The notes under the pieces are model-generated. The model saw only the letters and a list, made by a program, of their open reading frames with translations, was not told the origin of the DNA and searched no databases. DNA of 64,000 bases from Colius striatus (taxonomy: Eukaryota; Chordata; Aves; Coliiformes; Coliidae): positions 3,938,001 through 4,002,000 of the forward strand of contig NC_084769.1 of assembly GCF_028858725.1 (NCBI RefSeq). The letters run 5' to 3'. The translations under genes and the position numbers were made by a program. Positions 24,321-34,557 of this stretch are shown here, piece after piece (the first letter of the stretch is position 1; each line of letters starts with the position of its first letter).

Positions 24321-27300
24321 TAGTCATTATTTCAGTTACAGGTATGGCAATAAATTATTTCACATATAAAGACTCTGTGTCAAGCAACAGCCATTGCAAA
24401 AAGGCTTTTTATACAGTAACAAAGAACAGTGCTTGGAGTGTTTTCCTCATACAAAACATCTTAATGTTATTGGTCATTTTTTTATGATGAAACTTCTTAC
24501 ACATTCTTCTCACATTCATACAATTTGTTTTATTATACTGCAGCTTTTGTAGCTCAGTACAATCTACTTATTATAAGAATGTCTATTTGGATCCAGTGAA
24601 TCTCATATTTTCAATAGTGTCCCAAAATAGAAATTACTATGGATGTGCAAATGAAAAGAAGGCCATAAAGCAATGACCTAATGTCAGGAAGAAAAGATGT
24701 AAGAAGATTTGCTCTTTTTTTTTAATCACCATTCATGAAGACAGATGCATTCGTTCAGTCTTCTTGAAACTATAGCATATTCAGAGAGGCTACTTTTGGT
24801 AAACCAGTGCTACATTATTACCCTTGAATAATAAAGATCAGTGTTGATCATTCAAGGCTTAGTTTTGGCCTCGTTGAAATCACTGCGTGGCTTGCCATTT
24901 GACTTCACTGGAATCCCCATTATACAGGATTCACTATGGTAAATAAGCAAGGGATCTGAGCCTCAATCCAGGGAAGGACTCCCATCAGCTAAATGAGTGA
25001 GATCACTCATTTTCTACCGAACAGGATTGCTTGCCTGAGCAAAGACAGGTGTTCATATCAAGATTTTGTAGTCTGTTGGTGGGAGATTTTTTTTTTAAAG
25101 ATTGGAAAATCATCTGTAATTCATGTTGCAATAAGAAAGAACCACGTCAAGCAAAGGAATACAAAATATATATCTACAATGGGTGAAATGCTAATAAAAT
25201 AGCTCTGTGGAAACAATTTCCAAGTAGACTCTCCTTTCTTTCTAAATTTGTTTTCATTTATTCCTCATTAATGCTGACATTCTGAATTTTAAATGTTATA
25301 TTTCTCCTTTAAAAAATAACTGCTTACGTCTATCTAAAAGACAGTTATGATCAGCAGTTAAAACAAAGACATTTCAAGAGGGATGTGCGTTGCAATAGCA
25401 ATGCAGAAAGACTCCTAAAGGGTGTAATGGAACTGAACAGTGGACAATAGCATCCTTTAATTACAAATAACAGTATTTTCAAGCTTATACTCTTTCAGTG
25501 AAGTTATCATAAACAATGAGCTTTTTATAGTGTAACAATAAAGCCTCTTAATTTCTTGTTTTCTATCTTCTTCTTACAAAAAATATGCTTCTGCTAGACA
25601 TTACAGAGTCACTCTTTTCCAAGGAATTGGCTTTTTTACAGCTAGGTTTAGAAATGTAATCTTAAGCATAGACACAAAGCTGGATGTGGAGATCTGTGTT
25701 GTCCACCCACCCGCTTCCATCATTTACCATAGTACCATTTGGTAACATGCCATTTGCAAGGGCAAAAAGCACAGTCTGGGTTTTCTAGTAGCAGTCATCG
25801 TGTTACAGGCATCATCCACAAGTATTTGTTGATGCTATTGACTGAACAAAAGGTTTATGAGGCAGACGATATATTTTTCTAAATGCTGCTGTGCTACCTA
25901 TAACCTAATTAACTCTACTTTAGCCAGCTGAGTATACCTGGAAACCAAATACATCATGTGGCAATTAGCTTTCCTCCTTCTGGCTTAGTACACTTAAGTT
26001 GTTTATTGAAAAGGTTAAATATTGATTGAAAATGGATAATAGAACCATATTATGGTTGTATGCTAAATGGCAGAACTTGCCTGTAAAACATTTCCAGTTA
26101 CCCCACAGTAATGCAGTTACAGAACAGCAATCTGCTGCTAAGCACCCAGGCAAAAAATCAGAAGCAAATATAAATCACCCACTATGCAGCCATTCTTATC
26201 AGTACACTGAATTCACACAAACATGTTTGGAAGTTCAGTCATTAATTATCATGATGTTGAAATAATATAATAAAAATAATAATTGCTTGTGAAGTGATCT
26301 GTTGACTCCCTCCTCTTTCCATGGAGGCTCCTCTCTGTCTCTCTCCTTTTCTCCCTTACCACGAGAAGCCACATAGACAAAGTATCAAGTGATCACATAG
26401 CATGAACTACAGCCTGAGGCAAAGCTTGTTATTTTACTTGAAACGGTGATGCATTTAGGACCCAGAAACTGTCAATAATTTTTTCTGACTTCCAGGGGAT
26501 AAAAATCCCAATTACAGTAACTTTCCTGTAAAGCTCTATAGCCTAGTGTCATGTATTAATATTGTGAGACATCCTTAACACCTATCAGCTCAGTTTTAAC
26601 CATAGTTTAAACCAAAACAGTGTTTACCTGTGAGATTAAGGTGATTTAGCCTAATTGTTGTCTGTTTTGAAAGTGGGGAAAGCATATCTTCAAAAAAGGC
26701 TTGTTGAAGTAGGATCTGTGGACAATAGTGCGATTTGACTCGGCATCCTTCAGCCAGTTGCCTTCAATAAGACTATTAAGTTAGATTCAAGGGCCTTTGG
26801 CTGTTTTTCTCCCTATATTATTTCTATAAAACATGGGCTTAGCTTCTCAAGCCATCACAATGAAGATCTTTTCTGAAATAATGGGTTGAGAAAGTGGGTT
26901 TTTTTAGGCTTGGTCCCTTCTTTTCAGCTGCTTCTGGGATGTGGGAGATGAATCCAGCCCTGTAGAGAGCTGTGCAGAAAATGCTATGGCTTTTTATGTT
27001 CTATCCCTAGTGGGATCACATTGGAGAATAAAAGTACACAGAGGAAGCATGAAAAAAAATTAACCCTGCAGAGTACACCATCAATGAGGGGCCAGGAAGA
27101 TGCTCAGTAGCTGGGTGGTGTCAGAGGGGAAGCCACAGGGCTGCCATGGAAATCCTCAAGAAAAAGAGTTTGAAGGCATTGCTTTCCATCCCCTCTGTGA
27201 TTTTCTCTGATCTGCTCACCTGCAAGGAGTTCAATCCTCTTCCCTCACCTCGCACCAGCAATGCATGCCAACATTATTCCTGGTGCACTCCCACCACGCT

Positions 27301-27511
27301 TTCCCATCTGTCCCGATTCTGGGTAGTGAGAAAGTGATGATATAACTAGATTTAATACTACAATAATATAACCACAGCAGAAAGAGTGCCACCCACTCTG
27401 CACTTCTTCTCTTTCTCCCTCTTCAAATGGTGAACACATCTCTGACTCTCATCTCTATATGTGTGAGGTCTGGTCTTTTTTTAATCTTCTGCTCTCCCCC
27501 TTTGCCCCCTT
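24321..27511. other. Non-coding unique sequence
   Basis: About 3.2 kb without genes. A phrase near 24,890-24,935 (GCCATTTGACTTCACTGGAA) is reminiscent of old reptile/bird interspersed repeats but is too short to call. The remainder is AT-rich unique DNA with scattered short open frames. Confidence 0.6.
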
Positions 27512-27527
27512 CCCCCCCCCCCCCCCC
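27512..27527. repeat. Poly-C tract (16 C)
   Basis: A run of 16 cytosines lies in a C/T-rich context (27,470-27,535). On the minus strand this is a G16 run. Confidence 0.95.
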
Positions 27528-29719
27528 AACTCCCTTCAATAACAATACTGGGCTCATGTAGAATTATTGACCATTAATAGCCCAGTGCCAATACATCCTT
27601 TAGGAATGGATAGATGCATGCACAAGAGTGCATAAGGCATAGCTAACAAATGTGTTTATTATTGACAGAATAAAAACTGCCACACTAGAAGATTAAAAGT
27701 TGAATGCCTGAGGTTCCCCCCTCCGGTTAACAGTTCATGGCTTTGTTATTTCAGGTCAGAGACAAACTAAGTATAAAGATGTAAAGCCGAGTCCAAGTGG
27801 CCACAGAGGTGAGTGTGAAGCAATAGCAATACAAGATTAGTTCTGCTTATTGTGCTGCTGGTTTTGTAAAGACACCCTGGGATGAAATTTCTATTAAAAA
27901 TGTTTTTCACAATACAGTATTTTCTGAAAATCTCACAGTTGTTACTCTGTGGTTTCCAGGTATAAATATTAAATACAGAATTGCACAGTATTTCCCTCCT
28001 TTTAGAAGTGGAATTGTTATAGCTGTGAAAGTCTAAGAGTGTATGAGAGAGAGAGTTTATAGGGGTAAACAACACCTCAGCACTCTATTTGCCTATTATA
28101 CCTTGCTTCTTTATTTTAGTAGGAGGTGGTTTTGTTTGCTTGTTTCTGTGGTTCCTTAATTTGTTTTTGGATCCAATTTACCTGATACCTTAGGATTAAA
28201 TGCAAATAACTCCATACAATTTGTGCATCATCATCTGTTCACGTGGCTCAGTGAAAGTGGGTATTGTGTATTTATGAAAGGTTACCAAATTGGACACCGA
28301 TTACCTTTGGAGGTAAGATTAAAGTGCCGTGTCTTACCTAATGTTTCTTCTTCCTGCACTTCCAAATCAAAGTTCAATGGAAATAATAATCAGACTTCTC
28401 TGCTAGTTTTGCAATAAAATAATACAAATCTTTGCAATGTGGGAGACAAAAAAAAGAATGCACTGGTTGTACAGTCAGATGCTGAAATCCCAATATAAAT
28501 ACGAAGAGACAAGAGAACATGTAAGATGTATGAGCTTTGATATACGGGTCGAGCTTTTTGTTTGTTCAGGAAATTATTTGAGCAATTTCTTGTACCTATT
28601 TTGAAAGCTTGGCATTTGGGGAGGTCCTTACTTCCATGCATTTTAATTTTTCACAAGAAACATAACAGCTTCAGAAATATTAGAATTGCTGTGTATTTTA
28701 TATTTCATGCGACTGTATTAAAAAAAAAAAAGGTGTCTTCGCTGTGGTTAATTATTAATCTTTCCTTGTGTATAATGGCATTATCTTTACAAAAAGAAAA
28801 GAAAAGGCAATGGCATGTTTTTCTATGTTATCTCCTTGGTTGGTTGGTTTTGGTAATGAGGATCCAAAATGAACCTTTTGCAATTTATATATTATCGTGC
28901 CTAAACCCCTACACTGTGCAAAACATTTCGAAAGCTTTCCTTGATCAAACTATAATGCTGTATAAATATGTTTGGGCAACATGTACTCTACCTACTTGCA
29001 TTATGTCAAATGAACTGCATCATTCCAATATGGTGCCACATGTGCATGGAAGCCTGTAGCGCTTGTAACAGGTGCTGCCGAAATGCGCTTGACAGAGATA
29101 TCGGCTGTAAGGTCATCTGTGAAAATGAAAACCCAAAATATCAGGGGTGTGTTACCTTAACCCAGCTTGGGGTGCTGCAGCAATAAAAAGGGGGCTGTGT
29201 TAGTTCACAGAGTTTCTTTTTTGCATGGGAAAGATCAGGGAATAAGGCTTTGGGAATAAGGTTTAAAGTGAAGTTGGTGAAGGTGTGCAAAGGGGAGCTA
29301 GGAAAGCTAAAAAGAGAGAAAAGAGATTAGGACACCTCCAGAAGGACATCTCTTCAGTTGTAACAAAATGTACATGGGATTAGCTGCTGCTCTGAGTCTT
29401 CTTGCATGAAAATTTGTTTCTTCCAGGAAAAGAGAGTTAGAAAGACGAAATACAGATCATAGACTGAGAATAAGGAGTGATGGAATTAAGGCTGCTTTAA
29501 GGTAAAGGTATTTTGTAGGATTGTCACTGTATATTACACTTTACAGTGCTTGCAGGGGGAAATCCCCCTCCACAAACAACACCCAACAAACATTCCTTAC
29601 GTTTAGGCTGAGTCTCTGGCAATCTGTCCTCTGCAACGTTCTTGGCCTTTATCTGACATTTATGGTCCTATGTTTGTCATTGTAAGCAGAGACCCAGTTT
29701 GCTCCCTCTCCCTCCTCTC
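27528..29719. other. Non-coding sequence with the longest open frame
   Basis: This block contains the longest open frame in the window, 28,562-29,059 plus (165 codons). The frame is AT-rich, includes a lysine run encoded by an A tract and has no recognisable domain, so I do not call it a gene. The part from about 28,860 to 29,160 is low in repeats and carries scattered CpGs (ATTATCGTGCC, CTGCCGAAATGCGCTTGAC, GATATCGGCTG). It may be a conserved element. A GA dinucleotide stretch lies near 28,045. Confidence 0.5.
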
Positions 29720-30170
29720 TCCCCCTACAATGACATCTGAAGCTGTTAAAATTGTAATTAACGGGACTGCATTTATCTGGGATTGATTCCCAGGAAAGGG
29801 CTTTAGCAGATTTTCCTACAAACTGTTAATGTGCAGCACAACAATGCATCACAACACTTTATATCTTATTTGTATTTAAAAGTCAGATATTTTGTTCTGG
29901 ATAAACTTCAGAAATGCTCTTCAATTCTCAGTGAGGCAAGCATTTCAATTTTCTGCAATATTAGCAGGGGTAACTAATGATGGCTAATTTTTGCCTGTAG
30001 TATTTCCCTCAATCTGCTTGTGCACTTTCAGTTACTCTGGCAGCAGCAGCATTTGTACATTTTCTGGTCACTAAACACTCAAGTACAATTGTAAGTGATC
30101 AGTTTACAGTTGGCCAACAAAAGAGCTGCAGGAATGTCTAAAACAAAAAGAAATTTGAATAAATATGCCC
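29720..30170. promoter_or_regulatory. Candidate conserved non-coding element
   Basis: A repeat-free, motif-dense stretch. It includes TTAAAATTGTAATTAACGGG (paired homeodomain-type TAATTA cores) near 29,746, ACAACAATGCATCACAAC near 29,840, GGGGTAACTAATGATGGCTA near 29,967 and CAGTTGGCCAACAAAAG near 30,106. No substantial open frame is present. The composition is what I would expect of a vertebrate enhancer, but binding and conservation cannot be judged from one sequence. Confidence 0.35.
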
Positions 30171-30792
30171 GTGTATAACCCACATTCTGTGGGCAAACAC
30201 ACAGCTCCTGCAAGAGAGAAGCACAGAGGGCAACTTAAATACATTTCAGCTTTCAGAATATATTTTGAAAGATGGGATAATATATTTTTCCTGCCATAGG
30301 AAGGTCCAGCCTAAATCTAAACCACACACATTTTGAAAGTATATTATTGTATGATTTTATGTTGAAGGTAAATCCTCCTCTTCTTTTTGTCTTTGATTAT
30401 TATTTTCTTAACATTTATTTCTTTAAAATATGTTCAATCTATAGGCTTGAGAACAAGGCTGGCTTGAGTTATACTTCAAAATAGCACCATCTTCTTAAGG
30501 AATTTGAAAGCCATCTAGTTCAAAGAGAATATTTTAGATAGGGAGATAACGTTTTCAAAATGCATTTTAAAAATAGAGAATTGTAAAACTACGTGAGAGT
30601 CTGAGAGACTGATAATACCTCTAAAGTGGGAGACTTCGATATCATTTGTTAATCTTCCCAAGTCCTGGGCTGTTCAGATGAAGCAAACAGAAATGGTAAA
30701 GAAGTATTTTTTTTCTAACGTGGAGGCAGCTCACTTGTGCCCTTCTTAATTATTATTTCCCAGTGAAATGTAATTTTTGCCTAGCAGTTTAG

Positions 30793-31278
30793 ATGGTGGT
30801 GTTTTATGATGGAGTGGCAAGAACAGTTCAAATCAAATCAGAACTGTACGGAGACAGTTCAACAGCTCGTGTCACAGGGAAGCTTTCCTTAGAAATCTCA
30901 CATCCCGCAAAAGAGATTTCTCTGTTTTTCTGTGAAGAGGTGTCATCGTTCGTGACACTGTTCTGCAGACATAATGCCAAAGAAACAGGGGGATGCACCG
31001 TGGGATTTGCATGTTTTATACTGAAATCATCTGAAATGCAGGAAACCTGCACGGCTTCATGCCTCCATCACAGCAAATCAATGAGCACTAAAAGGGAAAT
31101 CCGTCACATTAACTATCAAAATATTAAAGGCTAAATTATGGCTTTTGTGGCGACAGCCTCCCGGGGCGCGGAGGGAGACGGCGAGGAGAGGTGCAATGCT
31201 CGAGCGGCCGCTGCTGAAGGCACTGCAAAGTGCGGAGGTAGTCAGATACCCTCTGGGGGCACTGGGAAAGGCACTTAG
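30793..31278 (+). other. Open frame with one in-frame stop, CpG-rich end
   Basis: An ATG at 30,793, directly after an in-frame TAG, opens 113 codons to a TAA at 31,132-31,134. One codon later, in the same frame, a second ATG (31,138) opens 46 codons to TAG at 31,276-31,278. So 161 codons are interrupted by a single stop. The first part is cysteine-containing with no family I recognise. The second part is Ala/Gly/Glu-rich and lies in a CpG-rich patch (ten CpGs in 31,150-31,234). It could be a broken small gene, a decayed exon or chance. The opposite strand is also open here (31,335-31,078, 85 codons), which lowers confidence in coding. Confidence 0.2.
31150..31234. other. Short CpG-dense patch with NotI site
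   Basis: Ten CpGs fall within 85 bp, including CCGGGGCGCGG, GACGGCGAG and a GCGGCCGC at 31,204-31,211 overlapping a CTCGAG at 31,199-31,204. It is the most CpG-dense spot noticed in the window. It is far shorter than a standard CpG island. Natural explanations are an unmethylated regulatory site or a first-exon remnant. Adjacent XhoI and NotI sites also occur in cloning linkers, but no other vector-like sequence is visible. Confidence 0.55.
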
Positions 31279-32029
31279 GAGCAGCATCTCTCTAACACGA
31301 AGATGCTGAAAAAAGATAGCCCTGCTGAGCACCACCTTACTGGTACTGGATACTGCTGGCAGAATTTGACCCCTGTGTATTTCATCATTCGCTTATTGCC
31401 AAGGGAAGTGATTTAAATGTCAGTCGTTATTATTCCTTTTTATAAGGGTACGGAATATTCTTGTGCTGTCCCCTCCTATTCCTGTCTCTGAATATTAGGA
31501 GAAATAGAAACAGGCTCCTACCCCTGTTCTTGCCAGCCATGATCCCATGAGTCATGAAATGGCTCTGCTCTCCCCCCTTGCCAACTCCTATAGCTCCTGA
31601 GTGGAGGAAAGGCATCCTGACTGCTTGGATTCATAATGGCAGAAGGCAGAATATTTTGCTCTATTGTTTTGAACAAATCCTACCATATCTGATACTTGCT
31701 ATCAAGTTCATAACCTCAACCAGTAGATCCATGTAGGTTCATTGAATTAGGAATGTAGTCATGTCAAGTAGATGATCCTGCTTTCCTCTCCTACTGCTTG
31801 ATGCTGACAACTCTACTGCTGAGGCTGTAAAGGTAAAACCTTTAGTCTCTTTAAACGCTGCAGACCTGCACTTATAGCTACCAGGGATGCCAGAAATGAA
31901 GTGTCAGTAGCTTCAACCTACTTGTAGAGCGGTGTAATGTTATAGATGATACTAATAAGGTTTGGAGGAGAAGTTTCATCCAAGATCAGAAGACAAGTTG
32001 CTCTGGAAAACTTGAGAGCTCTTGCCTGC
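31279..32029. other. Non-coding unique sequence
   Basis: About 750 bp with no recognisable gene or repeat. Short open frames on both strands (31,430-31,736) overlap one another and are not supported. Confidence 0.6.
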
Positions 32030-32115
32030 CTTAACACAAAAACTGGCAAAGCTGGAAGATCAGCCCAGACCTCCTGACTCCCAGCCCACTGCCTTCACCA
32101 ATTGGCATTTTGCTA
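32030..32115 (-). mobile_element. Old tRNA-derived SINE fragment (MIR-like head)
   Basis: On the plus strand the phrase CAGACCTCCTGACTCCCAGC, preceded by ACTGGCAAAGCTGG and followed by CCACTGCCTTCACCAATTGG, closely resembles the reverse complement of the tRNA-related head of MIR/CORE-type SINEs. In those elements the usual text is a 'gggatt-gaacccagg-ctcctgactcccagcccagtgctc' block. The element therefore points along the minus strand. Only the head is clear; the central core towards 31,990 is too decayed to follow. The box-B-like part of the internal RNA polymerase III promoter lies within the segment but is degenerate. It is a transposon fossil with no coding capacity. Confidence 0.55.
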
Positions 32116-34349
32116 AGGCTTAGTTTCACAAATGAACTGTTCATTTTGGGTATAATGTAGCATCTATGTTTTGGTATATTTACACACATTGTTTCAAGAC
32201 TTTCGGTCCAGTCAGCATGTTTCGAGTGAAACAAAAAGTTGTTCCTAATCTGATGACAGAACTTCTCTGTGAAGTCCAGGCCTGAGATTTCAGTGAGTCA
32301 CCAGAAAGATAGTGCTTCTTTCAGCAGCAACAATTCACCCTTAGCCATTGTGTTGGAACACATGGCACTACAAGCAAACGAGAACCATCATTTTAACACA
32401 AGCAGATATATTTTAAACTGAGTTAAATTCTGCCACACGTTTTCAGTCACACCTCTTGGAAATGGCTACAAGTCCTGTGTTGAAGGCGTTTTTTTTGTAA
32501 TCTACAAATCATAACCCAGGTCTCAATCAACCTAGAACTACGGTGCTATAATTAGGCTCTTCTAGGGGAAAGGGGAAAAAAAAAACATATACCAAAATAA
32601 ACCAAACCAAAACCACTTCTGTGACTCCCTAGGTAAGATCAGAGTTCAGATTTATTTTGGAGAAACTGTCAGAAATCTGTGTGCTTATCTAGAGCTCTTG
32701 AATCTAAAATCCCTTCAGAGTAGGCTGTCTTCTGACTTTGTAAGCACTTCACTACAGTTTAAAGGAGGAGAATAGAAGAGTTAATTTTATGATATTGAAT
32801 TCCTGGATTTGGTTGTCAAGACAAAGTTTTCAGAGAAAAAAAAAAGGAGAAAAGAAAGCAGAAAAATATGAGAACCTCAATCTAGCTGGACTTTAAAAAT
32901 AGCTGAAGTTCAAGAGTTTGCCTGAGTTTTACAGCCCAGTTGACAATTCTAGCCAATTTGGGAAGGATGGGAGTGTGTGCAGATGAATTTGTAGTTCTGA
33001 TGAACTCGGGATTTCCTTGGCTGAAAGGCTGGAGCAACTTCCTGTGAGCAAAACCTAAGAGAAGAAAAGCCCTGTGCAGATTCAGGCTTAGATTTCCTTC
33101 TCTTCCTCCAACCCAAAGAGGAAAAAGATCTTCTTTCCTATGTTATATCAGATCACAGAATATCTGCCGCCTCTATTTCCACTTCACCCAAAGGGTCTAA
33201 ACAAGTTCAATCCAAGAAAAGCTTATGCCATTAGTAAAGGTCTCCTCTATACTGTACATCATGCTTGGGACCTGGATTAATTAACAGATGAAGGCTGTGA
33301 TGAAAGAAAGATCCACAGTTAATCAATTTGGCTTGTGTCACTGACATGTTCTAGAGCCATTTCTAGAAAGCAACTGACATAATGAATAGTAGTGGAAACA
33401 TGAGGCAATGGTATTGTTGGAAGTTGAAATTTCTACAGTATGCTTTGACTATCTCTGGGATACAAGAACACCATAATACATAGATCATGTAAACTCACTT
33501 CCTAAGGAAACAACATTAATTACAAACAGACTTTTAAAGTCAGAACAAATATTTTTAAAAGGAATTAAAATCCCCTTTCATCTGTTTCCTGATTATAGGT
33601 CAACACTTCCAAATCAGTTAAATATCACTGTACATCAAATATAAGCTTAATATATGTAAATAGAGGGAAAATTAGAATAAAGGGAAATGCTAATATTTGG
33701 TGATCATACAAATGAGGTCATGGCTATTTTTTATGGTTTCTCCTAATCGAAGTGTAGTATATTTGCCTTTTAAAACTTTAGGAAAAGATGTCGAGATAGC
33801 TCTTTATTGAGGTCTGTCATAATACTTTGGGAATTTTGAGATTTAATAATTTAAAATTTGTTCTCTTTATTTATGTGTTTGGGAATGTTTTTCTCTTGTC
33901 TCTATTGTGTTTTTATGCTTGACGGTTGATTTGCACATAAATTCTTTCTGCTATGTTGGAAGTCACACGAGATCCGGCCCTTGGGGGAAATATTCACTAG
34001 ATATTTGGTAAAATATTGATTTATATTTAACTGATGATTTTTTTTTTCCACATCAGAAAAAAAAAATGTTATGTTATGCTCATTTTAGTTCTATTACATA
34101 AGCGATAAATGGGGGGGGGGGGGAAGATATTTTCACATATACCTCAGCTTATGTGGTAAGTGACTTTAAAAATACAGGAAGATTTGAAATGAATGGGGTT
34201 TTTTTATTTGTATATAAAGTAATTAAAATAGAAGTCTGAAAGAAACTTGAGAAATACAAAAGTTAATGTCCATATTCTTTCCTTCATTGACAGAACACAA
34301 CTTAATTGTCGGTGAACGGAAAAATAAGGTAAATAAAACCCATATTTAA
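32116..34349. other. Non-coding AT-rich sequence
   Basis: About 2.2 kb with no gene seen. It includes A-rich runs near 32,576 and 32,837, an AT-rich zone 33,530-34,110 and a 13-G run (listed separately). No open frame above about 60 codons is worth noting. Confidence 0.65.
34111..34123. repeat. Poly-G tract (13 G)
   Basis: An uninterrupted run of 13 guanines in otherwise AT-rich DNA, just 3' of an A9/T9-rich stretch. Confidence 0.95.
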
Positions 34350-34557
34350 ACTTCCTTTTATACAATTTCTGGTGAGGGAGCAGTGAAACAGGCTGCCCAG
34401 GGAGGGTGTGGAATCTCCTTCCTTGGAGGTCTTCAAGACCATCCTGGACATGTTCCTATGTGACCTGATCTAGGTGAACCTGTTTCTGCAGGGGGATTGG
34501 ACTAGATGATCTCTAAAGGTCCCTTCCAACCCTACCATTCTGTGATTCTGTGATTCT
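34350..34557 (+). mobile_element. CR1 LINE 3' end, 5'-truncated
   Basis: This is the last ~200 bp of a CR1 retrotransposon in sense orientation. Diagnostic words are ACAGGCTGCCCAGGGAGG, TCCTTCCTTGGAGGTCTTCA, TTGGACTAGATGATCTC and AGGTCCCTTCCAACCC, with a terminal TTCTGTGATTCTGTGATTCTT. It matches the 15.6-kb copy nearly word for word over its last ~150 bp, so both belong to one subfamily. The 5' part (34,350-34,380) is only loosely alignable. The ORF2 remnant is too short and altered to describe as a frame. Confidence 0.92.

Noticed and set aside
24885..24940. Possible second copy of an old reptile-type interspersed repeat
   Set aside because: Only one short phrase is reminiscent, and no terminal repeats or boundaries are visible.
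28562..29059. Longest open frame, 165 codons, plus strand
   Set aside because: AT-rich, includes a poly-lysine run from an A tract, and has no recognisable domain. Long AT-rich frames of this size are expected occasionally in 64 kb.
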